A stretch of 64,000 bases of DNA, from NCBI RefSeq assembly GCF_030652515.1, contig NZ_JAUSAR010000082.1:1-64000 (forward strand), in the 5' to 3' direction. The stretch is from Aquabacterium sp. (lineage in GTDB: Bacteria; Pseudomonadota; Gammaproteobacteria; Burkholderiales; Burkholderiaceae_C). This document shows positions 12,465 to 21,753 of the stretch, piece by piece. A program made the translations under genes and the position numbers. The stretch's first letter is position 1. Every line of letters starts with the position of its first letter. The notes beneath the pieces are model-generated. The model saw nothing but the letters and a program-made list of their open reading frames with translations. It had not been told where the DNA came from and searched no databases.

Positions 12465-13403
12465 ATGGGAACCACCAAGGAATGTGCCGTCATGTTCGCC
12501 GACCTGCGCGGCAGCACGGCCTTGTATTTGCGCCTTGGCAACAAGGAAGCGGCCACGGTGGTCACACACAGCCTGGCCATGCTCGGGCAGATCGTGGCCA
12601 AGGGTGGCGGGCGCGTGGTCAAGACCCTGGGCGATGGCCTGATGGCCGTGTTTGACGACGCCGAGCGCTCGGTTGAAGCCGCCGCCAGCGCCCAGGATTC
12701 GCTCGAACGCCTGGCCCCGCTGCCCAGAGACGGCCTGCCCAGCAAGGCCACCGCCCTGAAGATGAAAGTGGCCCTGGCCTGGGGCGAGATCGTGGAAGTG
12801 GACAGCGACTGCTTTGGCGATGCCGTCAACGTGGCCGCCCGCCTGATCGACCTGGCCGGTGACAACGAAACCCTGGCCACCGGCCCCCTGATCCGCGAAT
12901 TGCCCTCCGACCAGCAGGAGCGCTTTCGCAGCATCGACCGCCTGCACCTGCGCGGCCGCAAAGAGCCCGTGCCCGTGCTGCGCATGGAAAGCCGCAAGTT
13001 TGGCGACACCGAATCGACCATGATGATGGGCGCCGAAAGCACCGACATGCCCGACGGCGTGCGCCTGACCTGGCTGGGCACCGAGCGTATTTTCTCGACC
13101 GCCAGCATGCCTTTGACCCTGGGCCGCAGCCCGCAGGCCTCCTTTTGCGTCAGCGACGCGCGTGTGTCGCGCTCGCACGTGCGCATCGAATCGCACAGCG
13201 GCCACATCTACCTGAGCGACCTCAGCTACAACGGCACGCACGTCAAGTTCGACCACGACGACCAGATCCTGACCCTGCGCCGCGGCACCTGCACCTTGCA
13301 CGGCAGCGGTGTGATCTGCATGGGTTCGCCACCCACGGACGCCACCGCGACCCAAATTCATTTCGAAGTGTTGAGCTTTTCTGACACTTTGCCTCAGTGC
13401 TGA
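12465..13403 (+). CDS. class III adenylate/guanylate cyclase with C-terminal FHA domain
   Basis: A 312-residue cytoplasmic protein with two domains. Residues about 5-170 form a class III nucleotide cyclase: metal-binding Asp13 in FADLRGST, Asp57 in TLGDGLMAVF, and GDAVNVAARLIDLA with the Asn/Arg pair used in catalysis. All key positions look intact, so activity is plausible. Residues about 205-305 form an FHA phosphothreonine-binding domain: LGRSPQASFCVSDARVSRSHVRIE has the conserved GR, SRSH and later NGT (YNGTHV) positions. The FHA suggests control by a Ser/Thr kinase, which is not seen nearby. Whether it makes cAMP or cGMP cannot be read from the sequence. Confidence 0.85.
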   Translation: MGTTKECAVMFADLRGSTALYLRLGNKEAATVVTHSLAMLGQIVAKGGGRVVKTLGDGLMAVFDDAERSVEAAASAQDSLERLAPLPRDGLPSKATALKMKVALAWGEIVEVDSDCFGDAVNVAARLIDLAGDNETLATGPLIRELPSDQQERFRSIDRLHLRGRKEPVPVLRMESRKFGDTESTMMMGAESTDMPDGVRLTWLGTERIFSTASMPLTLGRSPQASFCVSDARVSRSHVRIESHSGHIYLSDLSYNGTHVKFDHDDQILTLRRGTCTLHGSGVICMGSPPTDATATQIHFEVLSFSDTLPQC

Positions 13404-13469
13404 CGCTTAGACACATCTGGGCACGCATGGGTTAGAGTGATTCGTTGCCGTCCCACCCATGACGACCGC

Positions 13470-16400
13470 ATGACCCTCAATGCAGTTCCACCCGATGAGT
13501 CCGCGCGCCTAGCGCTGTTGAGCGCCAGCAAGTTGCTGGACTCCGAGGTCGACCCCGCGTTCGACGCTTTGGTGCGCCTGCTGGTCGCGCAGATGGACTG
13601 CCCGGTGGCCATGATCAACCTGATCGACAGCCACCGCCTCTGGGCCATGGCCCGCATCGGTATCGAGCAACGCCAATTCTCTCGGCTCGACGCCTTTTGC
13701 GCCGCCACCATCTGCCAAGCCGATGTGCTGGTCATCCCCGATGCACACGACGACCCGCGATTCAAGCACAACGCCTGGGTCACCGGCCCCCCTCACGCCC
13801 GCTTCTACGCGGGCGTGCCTTTATCGGTGCAAGGGCAGGCTTTGGGCACGGTCTGCGTCTTGGCCCAGGAACCACGACAACTGTCGGCCCAGCAACTTCA
13901 AAGCCTGCAAGACCTCGCCCTGGCCGCCAGTGCCCTGGTCGAGGCCAGGCTGAACACCCAACGCTTTCGCAAACTGGAGGCCCGGGTGCGCACCGCCAGC
14001 CTGGCGGGCAGCGACTGGTTGTGGGAGACCAACGACCAGGGCGTCATCCAGTGGGTTTCGGCCAGCCTGCTGCAGCACACCGGCTTGAACCCATCGACCG
14101 AGGTAGGCCTCAAGGCAAAGGACTTGTACACCCCGCGCGGCGACGACACCCGCGCCTCCTGGGACCGCTTCCTGGCCGCCCGGGCCCGCCGCGAACCCTT
14201 CAGCAACGTGATCGCCGACCGCATGACCCCACGCGGCCAGATCACCGTGAGCATCAGCGGCACACCGGTGTTCAACCACGCGGGCCGGTTCATGGGCTAC
14301 CGGGGCGCCAGCAGCAACATCACCCGTCAGATCAATGAGGAGCAGCAAAGCCGCCAAGCTGACCTGCTGCTGCGGCAGGCCATCGAGTCCTTCAACGCGG
14401 GCGTGATGATTCGGGGGCCGGACGGGCGAATCCTGCTCAGCAACAGCAGTTGGCGTCGGCGCATGGGCGCGCAGGCCGTCGAAGGCACGCTGTGGGCAGA
14501 CCTGCTTCGCAAGTGCATCGCCGAGGGCCTCTACCCAGACGCCATTGGCCGCGAAGACGCTTTCTTTGAATGGCGCATGGGCCTGGTCGACCAGGCCGAA
14601 CCTCAAGAGATCCGCCTGAAAAACGGCTGGGTCTTGTCCAAAGAACAACGCCTGCCGGATGGCAGCATCGTGCACTTCTCGATCGGCATCAGCGAAACCA
14701 AGCGGCATGCGGCGGCCCTGGCCGTGCAGCAAAAAGCCTTGGAAGAATCGCAGGCGCGGCTGACCTCGGTGCTGCGCGCCCTGCCCGACCTCTGGTTTGT
14801 CATTGATGACCAAGGCCGCTATGAGGCGGCGCATGAAGAGCACGCCATGCTCGTCCGCCCTTTCAGCGAATTGAAGGGCAAGCCCTTTGGTGCCGCCGTG
14901 CCCCCTGAGCTGGCCGAACGCGAGGCCCTGGCCATCGCCCGGGCCCATGAAACCGGCTTGCCGCAGCGCCTGGACTACAGCCTGGAGATGGGCGGCGGCG
15001 TGAGGCACTTCGAGGCCCGGCTGACGCCCATGCCGGACAAACACACGCTCTTCCTGACCCGGGACATGACCGAACGCATGGTCGCGGCCGAAAAGCTTCG
15101 GGTCAGCGAAGAGCTGTACCGCTCGGTGGCCTCGTCCATCAGCGATGGCCTGATCGTGGTGCAACTGGATGGCCGCGTGGTGGCCATCAACCAGGCCGGT
15201 TGCCGGATCCTGGGGGTGCAAGCCCACGAACTGGTCAGCGTCAACACCAGTGAGGCCTTGGCCTACGAGTTGCTGACGGACGATCTGCTGCAAGCTTTGC
15301 CGCGTGAACAATGGCCGGTGATTGCCACCATCCTGACCGGGCAGCGCCAGGACGACCGCGTGCACCCCTTGCGTCGCCGTGATGGCGTGGTGGTCTGGGT
15401 CCAGATCAGCAGCCACCTGCTGCGCGTCAACACCCAGGCTCAACCTTTCGCCGTGGTGGCCACCTTCCGGGACATCACCCAGGAGCGCCAGGCCGCCCAG
15501 GCCTTGGCCCTGAGCGAAGAACGCTGGAAGTTCGCACTGGACGGTGCTGGCGACGGCGTGTGGGACTGGGACGCCAGCGCCGATCGCATCTTCTACTCCC
15601 AGCGCTGGAAGGCGATGCTGGGCCACGAAGACCACGAGATCAGCGACCTGGTCACCGAACTGACCGACCGCATCCACCCTGATGATCGGGCGCCCGTGGT
15701 GGCGGCACTGAACGCCTACCTGGAGCACGACCAAGGCCTGTTCCAAGCCGAGTTCCGCATGCGCCACAAGCTGGGCCACGACGTGTGGATCCTGTCGCGC
15801 GGCAAGATCGTCAGCCGCGATGCGCTGGGCCATGCGATTCGCGTGGTGGGCACGCATTCGGACATCACGCCCATCAAGCGGGCCGAACAGGTCTTGCGCG
15901 AAAAGCAATCGGCCGAAGCGGCCAGCGCGGCCAAGAGCGAGTTCCTGTCGCGCATGAGCCACGAGATCCGCACGCCCCTGAACGCCGTGAACGGCTTTGC
16001 GCAATTGCTGAAGCTGCAATTGGCCAACACCCCCACCGCATCGCAACACCTCAGCTTCGTGGACCAGATCCTGCACGGCAGCCAGCACTTGATGGCCCTG
16101 GTCAACGACGTGCTCGACTTGCAAAAGGTGGAGGCCGGCATCCTGACTCTGAAGGCCGAACGCCTGACCTTGCTGGGCGAAGTGCAGCAATGCGCTGCCA
16201 TGCTGGGGCCGCTGGCCTCGCAACGCGGCATCACGCTGCAGGTCAATGTGGATCCGGCTTATCAGGTCGATGCCGACCGTCAGCGTCTGCGGCAAATACT
16301 GATGAACATCGGCTCAAACGCCATCAAGTACAACCAGGCTGGCGGTTCGGTCTGGTTCGACACCGAAGCCCGTGCAGACGGTGACATGGCCCTGGTCATC

Positions 16401-17108
16401 CGCGACACCGGGCCGGGCATGAGCCCGCAACAATTGGGCAAGCTGTTTCAGCCCTTCGAACGACTGGGTCGAGAAACCTCGTCCATTGAAGGTTCGGGAC
16501 TAGGACTTATCATCACGCGTTCGCTGATCGAAGCCATGGGGGGTAGCATGGAAATTCGAAGTCAACCAGGCTCGGGTACACGGGTCAACATCGTCATGCC
16601 AGCAGTTGCAAATGGCGTCATGCCAGAAGCTGGCGACATACCAAACATACACATGGACAAATCCGATGGCGACCTCAGAGTTGCCACCCAAACCCGCGAA
16701 GCCCCCTGCGCGGAGCAAACGCCACTTCACGTGCTTTACGTTGAAGACAACCGCATCAACGCGATGTTGTTCGAAGAGGCCTTGCGCCCCTATCCGCAGT
16801 TGAGCCTGGAGATCGCCGAGGACGGCCAGATGGCTTTGTCCATGGCCCGCGACAAGGCGCCCGATGTGCTGGTGCTGGACGCCCACCTGCCCGGCATGTC
16901 CGGATTTGACGTGTTGCGCGCCTTGCGCACCTTGCCCTCGCTGGAAAACACGCCCGCCTTCATGTGCTCGGCCGACGCCATGCCCGACGACGTGGCCCGC
17001 GCCAAGGCGGCCGGTTTTGCGGGTTACTGGACCAAGCCCATCGACATCCAGCAGGTGACGTCAGTTTTGTGCAAGCTGGCCGACAGGGGTGACAATGCAG
17101 CCCCATGA
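13470..17108 (+). CDS. GAF/multi-PAS hybrid histidine kinase with receiver domain
   Basis: A soluble 1212-residue sensor kinase with no membrane segment. Domains in order: GAF (about 20-150), then five PAS-like repeats beginning near 177, 300, 430, 543 and 686. HisKA follows with phosphoacceptor His831 in RMSHEIRTPLN, then HATPase with N box NIGSNAIKYN, DTGPGMS and GSGLGL. A C-terminal receiver domain has phosphoacceptor Asp1137 in VLVLDAHLPGMSG and Lys in YWTKPID. The number of sensor domains suggests several cytoplasmic inputs (ligand, redox or light). The start is uncertain, as a GTG at 13437 would add 11 residues and neither start has a good ribosome site. Its stop overlaps the hemH start by 4 bases. 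Confidence 0.9.
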   Translation: MTLNAVPPDESARLALLSASKLLDSEVDPAFDALVRLLVAQMDCPVAMINLIDSHRLWAMARIGIEQRQFSRLDAFCAATICQADVLVIPDAHDDPRFKHNAWVTGPPHARFYAGVPLSVQGQALGTVCVLAQEPRQLSAQQLQSLQDLALAASALVEARLNTQRFRKLEARVRTASLAGSDWLWETNDQGVIQWVSASLLQHTGLNPSTEVGLKAKDLYTPRGDDTRASWDRFLAARARREPFSNVIADRMTPRGQITVSISGTPVFNHAGRFMGYRGASSNITRQINEEQQSRQADLLLRQAIESFNAGVMIRGPDGRILLSNSSWRRRMGAQAVEGTLWADLLRKCIAEGLYPDAIGREDAFFEWRMGLVDQAEPQEIRLKNGWVLSKEQRLPDGSIVHFSIGISETKRHAAALAVQQKALEESQARLTSVLRALPDLWFVIDDQGRYEAAHEEHAMLVRPFSELKGKPFGAAVPPELAEREALAIARAHETGLPQRLDYSLEMGGGVRHFEARLTPMPDKHTLFLTRDMTERMVAAEKLRVSEELYRSVASSISDGLIVVQLDGRVVAINQAGCRILGVQAHELVSVNTSEALAYELLTDDLLQALPREQWPVIATILTGQRQDDRVHPLRRRDGVVVWVQISSHLLRVNTQAQPFAVVATFRDITQERQAAQALALSEERWKFALDGAGDGVWDWDASADRIFYSQRWKAMLGHEDHEISDLVTELTDRIHPDDRAPVVAALNAYLEHDQGLFQAEFRMRHKLGHDVWILSRGKIVSRDALGHAIRVVGTHSDITPIKRAEQVLREKQSAEAASAAKSEFLSRMSHEIRTPLNAVNGFAQLLKLQLANTPTASQHLSFVDQILHGSQHLMALVNDVLDLQKVEAGILTLKAERLTLLGEVQQCAAMLGPLASQRGITLQVNVDPAYQVDADRQRLRQILMNIGSNAIKYNQAGGSVWFDTEARADGDMALVIRDTGPGMSPQQLGKLFQPFERLGRETSSIEGSGLGLIITRSLIEAMGGSMEIRSQPGSGTRVNIVMPAVANGVMPEAGDIPNIHMDKSDGDLRVATQTREAPCAEQTPLHVLYVEDNRINAMLFEEALRPYPQLSLEIAEDGQMALSMARDKAPDVLVLDAHLPGMSGFDVLRALRTLPSLENTPAFMCSADAMPDDVARAKAAGFAGYWTKPIDIQQVTSVLCKLADRGDNAAP

Positions 17109-18202
17109 CCTTTGCCACTGAACCCCGTTTTCAACACGGGCAAGCCCCCAAGACTGGTGTGTTGCTGGTCAACCTGGGCACCCCTGAATCCCCCACGCCT
17201 GCGGCCTTGCGCCGCTACCTCGGCCAGTTCCTGAGCGACCCGCGCGTGGTGGAGATCCCGCGCGTGATCTGGTGGCTCATCCTGCACGGCATCGTGCTGC
17301 GCGTGCGCCCTGCCAAGTCGGCGGCCAAGTACGCCAGCATCTGGATGAAAGAAGGCTCGCCCTTACGCGTGTGGACTGAAAAGCAGACCACTTTGCTGGC
17401 AGGTTTTCTGGGCGAGCAAGGCCACCAGTTGATCGTCAAGCACGCCATGCGCTATGGCCAGCCCAGCATCGCCAGCCAGCTGGATGCCTTCAAGGCCGAA
17501 GGCGCCCACCGCATCCTGATCGTGCCGCTTTACCCGCAGTACTCGGGCGCGACCACGGCCAGCGTGATGGACGATGTCTTCAGTTGGGGCCAGAAGGTGC
17601 GCCACCTGCCCGAGCTTCGCACCATCGCGCGGTTTCATGATGACGCGGGCTACATCGACGCCTTGGCGGCCAGTGTGCGGGCCCACTGGGCCAGCCATGG
17701 CCGCGCCGACAAACTGGTGATGAGTTTTCACGGCATGCCCGAGCGCACCTTGCACCTGGGCGATCCCTACCACTGCGAATGCCTGAAGACCGGCCGCCTG
17801 CTGGCCGAGCAGCTGGGCTTGAAAGCCGACGAGTACGTGGTCACCTTCCAGAGCCGCTTTGGCAAAGCCAAGTGGCTGCAGCCCTACACCGAACCCACCT
17901 TGCGTGCTCTGGCCAAGGCCGGCACGCAACGCGTGGATGTGATCTGCCCTGGCTTCGTGGGCGATTGCATCGAGACGCTGGAAGAGATCGCCATGGAGGG
18001 CAAGGACGCCTTCCTGAGCAGCGGGGGCCAAGAGTTCAACTACATCCCGTGCCTGAACGATCGACTGGAATGGATACGGGCGCTGAGCAGCCTGGTGGAG
18101 AGGCACCTGCAAGGCTGGCCCACGCAGCGCGCCGAACAACCCTCAGCCGCCGTTCTGGCCGCCCAGCGCGAACTGGCCAAGGCCTCAGGCGCTCAGCAGT
18201 GA
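17105..18202 (+). CDS. hemH: ferrochelatase
   Basis: Inserts ferrous iron into protoporphyrin IX, the last step of haem synthesis, at the cytoplasmic face of the membrane. At 365 residues it has the family signature VLLVNLGTPESPT, the metal-site His in MSFHGMPERT and the conserved Glu in GDCIETLEEI. The start ATG overlaps the stop of the preceding hybrid kinase (ATGA), so the two are translationally coupled, which is unusual for hemH. The 3' end overlaps the convergent methyltransferase gene by 18 bases. Confidence 0.96.
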   Translation: MTFATEPRFQHGQAPKTGVLLVNLGTPESPTPAALRRYLGQFLSDPRVVEIPRVIWWLILHGIVLRVRPAKSAAKYASIWMKEGSPLRVWTEKQTTLLAGFLGEQGHQLIVKHAMRYGQPSIASQLDAFKAEGAHRILIVPLYPQYSGATTASVMDDVFSWGQKVRHLPELRTIARFHDDAGYIDALAASVRAHWASHGRADKLVMSFHGMPERTLHLGDPYHCECLKTGRLLAEQLGLKADEYVVTFQSRFGKAKWLQPYTEPTLRALAKAGTQRVDVICPGFVGDCIETLEEIAMEGKDAFLSSGGQEFNYIPCLNDRLEWIRALSSLVERHLQGWPTQRAEQPSAAVLAAQRELAKASGAQQ

Positions 18203-18883
18203 ACGCTGCCGAGTGAAGTGCAGCATGCGGCCCCGGTAGGGCTCGCTGGCCGACAAGGTGCTGTCCAGGTTGGTCATGCGGTAGTCAAAGCCCAGGGCCT
18301 GCATGTGCTGGGTGAAGCGTGAGCGGTGGCCCCGGTTGGGATCAACGATGACGATCTCGACCACGTCAGCGGAATGCCGTTCGATGAAATCGGACAACTG
18401 CTGCGGATGGCTGCGCTCGTAGAGCACATCGCTGCCGATGATGAGGTCGAACTCGCCCAGGCCCGCGTTGGCGGTGGTCCATTGACCCGTGAGGTACTTC
18501 ATCACCGGCAAGGCGTTGAGCAACAAATTGGCTTGCAAAAAGGTTTCGGCCAAAGGGTGGCAATCGCTGGCCGTGACATTGGCCAGGCGGCGGTGGGCCA
18601 CCAGGCTCGCCAGGCCCAGGCCACAACCAATCTCAAGGATGCGCTTGCCCGCCAGGTCATCGCGTTGCTGCATGACCCCGGCCAAGCGCTGGGCCGAAGG
18701 CCACAGCATGCCAAACAAGGGCCAAGTAGCTGCTGAGATGCCTTGCGCCTGCGCCGCGCCGTCTGGGTCAAAAAACTGCTGGCGGTCCAGCAGGGACCGG
18801 ATCTGCAGGTCATCGCCCCCCTCGATGGAGACGGACTGGAACTTGACCTGGTAACCCAGGTCGGGGATGTCGGCGGCAGTCAT
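18185..18883 (-). CDS. class I SAM-dependent methyltransferase (protein-lysine-type)
   Basis: A 232-residue Rossmann-fold methyltransferase. Motif I is ILEIGCGLGLASLVAH, followed by TASDCHPLAETFLQAN, and the acidic motif is FDLIIGSDVLYERSHP. The SDVLYE motif and the N-terminal WPLFGMLWPSAQRLA resemble the METTL/family-16 lysine methyltransferases, but the substrate is not known. The ATG at 18883 is chosen because GGAG lies 6 bases before it. A GTG 21 bases further up is less likely. Confidence 0.8.
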   Translation of the reverse strand: MTAADIPDLGYQVKFQSVSIEGGDDLQIRSLLDRQQFFDPDGAAQAQGISAATWPLFGMLWPSAQRLAGVMQQRDDLAGKRILEIGCGLGLASLVAHRRLANVTASDCHPLAETFLQANLLLNALPVMKYLTGQWTTANAGLGEFDLIIGSDVLYERSHPQQLSDFIERHSADVVEIVIVDPNRGHRSRFTQHMQALGFDYRMTNLDSTLSASEPYRGRMLHFTRQRSLLSA

Positions 18884-19010
18884 GCAAGGCTCCAGACGCG
18901 GCACAGTGGCCGCTGACGTCGGATACCCATCGTTCGGATCGAACAGGCACGACGCCGCTGAGGGGCAATGCAGGACGAGGCGTAAGAGAGGGAGAAAGGG
19001 AAGCTGGACT

Positions 19011-19973
19011 CTACACCCGGCGCTGGCGTTGCCGGTAGGCGGCTGGCGTCATGCCGGTGATCTTCTTGAACAGACGGCCAAATGCGACACGGTCCTGGTA
19101 GCCCACCTGGGCGGCAATGTCTTGCACCGGCAGCTTGTCGGCCTCCAGCAAGTCCTTGCCCCGCTCAATGCGCACGGCCTGCTGGTACTGGATGGGCGTC
19201 ATGCCGGTGGCCGCCAGAAAACGGCGCTGCAAGGTCCGCACGCTGACATGGATCTGGCTGGCCAGGTCGTCCAAGGTCAGGCTTTGGGCATGCTGGTCGG
19301 TGATGTAGGCCTGCAGCCTGCGCACCTCGGCATCGGCGTGCTGGCGCCAGCCTTGCGGCGGGGCGTACAAGGTTTGTGGGCCACGCTGCACCTCGGTCAC
19401 CAGCATCCTGGCCAACTCCTTTGCGGTGTCGCGCCCCGCCAGCAGCTGCACGACATACAGGCAGGCGTCCACCGCCGCCAGTGAGCCGCCCGAGCAGATG
19501 AAGTTGCCGTCGTGGGTGAGGTTTTCCGATGACTTCAGTTGCACATCCGGGAAGCGCTCATGGAAACCGTCGGCGAGCATCCAGTGGGTGGTGGCGCGGC
19601 GCTCGTTCAGGCGCCCGCTGGCGGCCAGCAGGTAGGCACCAGTGCACATGGTGGCCACCAGCACCTGGGGTGGCAAAGCTTGCAGGGCTTCGATCAACAA
19701 GGGGTTGTCGGCCACGGCCGCATCACCATGCGCCCACAGTGAAGGGATCACGATCAGGTCCATGCTGGCCATGGCCGTGAGGTCGCCGTCCATGGCCAGT
19801 TCGCCATCGGGATGCGGCACGGGCCGGCCATCCTGGCTGATGCGGGTCAAGGCAAATCGGTGCTGGCCGGGCACCTGGTTCGCCATGCGGAAGGTGTCGA
19901 GCACCAGGCCCACGCTGGCCAGGCTGTGGTGGCGGCACACGTAAACACCCACACGGTGAACTTGTTTCGTCAC
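19011..19973 (-). CDS. GlxA-type AraC family transcriptional regulator
   Basis: Predicted DNA-binding activator of the DJ-1/PfpI-plus-AraC type. The N-terminal two thirds is an amidase-like sensor domain: VLDTFRMANQV, IVIPSLWAH, and ATMCTGAYLLAASGRLNERRATTHW with a Cys at the nucleophile-elbow position. The C-terminal 100 residues hold two HTH motifs (LTLDDLASQIHVSVRTLQRRF and IAAQVGYQDRVAFGRLFKKITG). I place the start at the GTG at 19973, giving MTKQVHRVGVYV. An ATG at 20048 would add 25 residues not expected in the family and crowds the divergent GST gene. It is divergent from the GST pair, so it may control it. Confidence 0.85.
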   Translation of the reverse strand: MTKQVHRVGVYVCRHHSLASVGLVLDTFRMANQVPGQHRFALTRISQDGRPVPHPDGELAMDGDLTAMASMDLIVIPSLWAHGDAAVADNPLLIEALQALPPQVLVATMCTGAYLLAASGRLNERRATTHWMLADGFHERFPDVQLKSSENLTHDGNFICSGGSLAAVDACLYVVQLLAGRDTAKELARMLVTEVQRGPQTLYAPPQGWRQHADAEVRRLQAYITDQHAQSLTLDDLASQIHVSVRTLQRRFLAATGMTPIQYQQAVRIERGKDLLEADKLPVQDIAAQVGYQDRVAFGRLFKKITGMTPAAYRQRQRRV

Positions 19974-20065
19974 GTTGACCACATCAGCATCAAAGATGTC
20001 CAAAACGACAATTCTAAGGACACGGCCCAACGGCCACAATGCCCCCAAGCTGAGAAAGGCACCCC

Positions 20066-20980
20066 ATGAGTGACATCGTTCTGCACCACTACAACGAATC
20101 CCCCTACGCCGAGAAAATCCGCGCCCTGCTGGGCTACAAGGGTTTGAGCTGGCGCTCGGTCATGGTGCCGCGCATCGCGCCCAAGCCGGACATGGTCGCG
20201 CTGACCGGCGGTTACCGCAAAGTGCCCGTGCTGCAGGTTGGCGCCGATGTGTTTTGCGACACCCGGCTGATCGCCTGGGAACTTGAACGCCTGGCGCCCT
20301 CGCCTGCGGCCAAGACCGATGCTGGCTGGAATGAGGTGGTCGAGCACTGGGTGGATCTGAACTTGTTCGGCAAGGCCGTGGCCTACACCTTTGGCAAGAA
20401 TGTGGACTACCTGCCCGATGAGTTTCTGGCCGACCGTGCCGCCTTGCGTGGCGCGCCCTTGGACCGTGAAGCGCTCAAGCGCGCCGTGCCACTGGCCGAG
20501 CAGGAGCTGGCGATCAACGTGGCCTGGGTTGAAAGCGGCCTGGGCGCTCAGCCTTTCGTGAATGGCAGCGCGCCCGGCAGTGGCGACTTCACGCTCTATT
20601 CAACCCTGTGGTTCGCGCGCAATGGCCGCTTCGACTTCAGCCGCTTTCCCGCCACGGCCGCCTGGATGGAGCGCATGAAGGCCTTTGGCCATGGCGAACG
20701 CATTGACATGACGGCCGATGAGGCCCTGGCCTTGGCCGCCGCCCATGAGCCTGCGGCCCTGACCTACGACAGCGTGTCACCCGACGCATCCGGCTTGAGC
20801 CTGGGACAACGCGTCAGCGTCGCCCCTGAATTGCTGGGCCATGGCACCGCCGTGCAAGGCGAGTTGGTGGGCATCAACGCGCAGCGCCTGACATTGGCCT
20901 TGCACAGTGAACGTGCTGGCCAGGTCCACATCCATTTCCCCCGCTTGGGTTACCGCATCCGTGAAGTGAAACCATCATGA
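20066..20980 (+). CDS. glutathione S-transferase family protein with extended C-terminus
   Basis: The first 80 residues are a thioredoxin-fold GST N-domain (HHYNESPYAEKIRALLGYKG; YRKVPVLQVGADVFCDTRLI, with the cis-Pro VP motif). A helical C-domain runs to about residue 215. A further 90 residues (from about 215) carry an extra beta-rich region not found in standard 210-residue GSTs. The likely catalytic Ser or Tyr lies in NESPYAEK. The substrate is unknown. It overlaps the next GST gene by 4 bases (ATGA), so the two are co-translated. Confidence 0.82.
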   Translation: MSDIVLHHYNESPYAEKIRALLGYKGLSWRSVMVPRIAPKPDMVALTGGYRKVPVLQVGADVFCDTRLIAWELERLAPSPAAKTDAGWNEVVEHWVDLNLFGKAVAYTFGKNVDYLPDEFLADRAALRGAPLDREALKRAVPLAEQELAINVAWVESGLGAQPFVNGSAPGSGDFTLYSTLWFARNGRFDFSRFPATAAWMERMKAFGHGERIDMTADEALALAAAHEPAALTYDSVSPDASGLSLGQRVSVAPELLGHGTAVQGELVGINAQRLTLALHSERAGQVHIHFPRLGYRIREVKPS

Positions 20981-21753
20981 GCTGGACTTTGTACACCTTC
21001 GCCATGTCGCACTACAGCGAGAAGATCCGCTGGACGCTGGACCTGTCGCGCGTCGACTACCAGGAAGTGCGCATGACGCCGGTCTTCCACATCGGGCCAG
21101 CGCTGTTCATGGGCAAGCGCGGCAAGACCACCCTGCCCGTCCTGAAAACGCCCAACGCCACCATCCAGGACAGCAGCCGCATCCTGCTGTGGCTGGAAAA
21201 GAACCAGGCGCCGCTGGCCTTGATCCCCAAGGCATTGAGCCAGGACATCCACGCGGTTGAAAAGCACTTCGATGCCATCGGCAAAGACGTGGCGCGCTTT
21301 CTGTACGCTGCCAGCTTCGGCACGGGCGACGCGCACATCATCAAGTTGTGGACGGATGACGCCACGCCAGTCAAGGCGGCCTTTGTGCGCGCGGCCTACC
21401 CCTTCATTCGCTGGGCCTTCAGGCGCAAGCTGAACATCACGCCGAAGGGTGCCGACCGAGCCCAGAAGCGCATCACCGAGGTCATCGACTGGCTGGAAGG
21501 GCAACTCAGTGATGGCCGCACTTACCTGGTGGGCCAGAGTTTCACGGCGGCCGACATCACGGCGGCCTCACTGCTCGCGCCGATCGCCTGCCCCAGCCAG
21601 CACCCGGTGTATGGCGACCCGGCTTACCAACGCACGATGGTGGGCGCGACGGAACCCTGGCGCGATCGCCCGGCCTTGCAATGGGTGCGCCAGATGTACG
21701 AGCTGCACCGGGGTGTCATTCACACCGAGACCGCGTCGCGCAAGGCGGCCTGA
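20977..21753 (+). CDS. glutathione S-transferase family protein
   Basis: A 258-residue GST-like protein with N-domain YTFAMSHYSEKIRWTLDLSRV and KTTLPVLKTPNATIQDSSRI (cis-Pro and SNAIL/DSS-type glutathione-binding positions). An alpha-helical C-domain ends in GRTYLVGQSFTAADITAASLLAPI, the typical helix-6 N-capping motif. Paired with the preceding GST gene. The 3' end overlaps the convergent EAL gene by 34 bases. Conjugation, reductase or other roles cannot be told apart from sequence. Confidence 0.84.
   Translation: MSWTLYTFAMSHYSEKIRWTLDLSRVDYQEVRMTPVFHIGPALFMGKRGKTTLPVLKTPNATIQDSSRILLWLEKNQAPLALIPKALSQDIHAVEKHFDAIGKDVARFLYAASFGTGDAHIIKLWTDDATPVKAAFVRAAYPFIRWAFRRKLNITPKGADRAQKRITEVIDWLEGQLSDGRTYLVGQSFTAADITAASLLAPIACPSQHPVYGDPAYQRTMVGATEPWRDRPALQWVRQMYELHRGVIHTETASRKAA

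Noticed and set aside
13821..16295. 824-residue open frame antisense to the hybrid kinase
   Set aside because: A shadow of the GAF/PAS/kinase gene. There is no start context and no domain, while all kinase motifs are on the plus strand.
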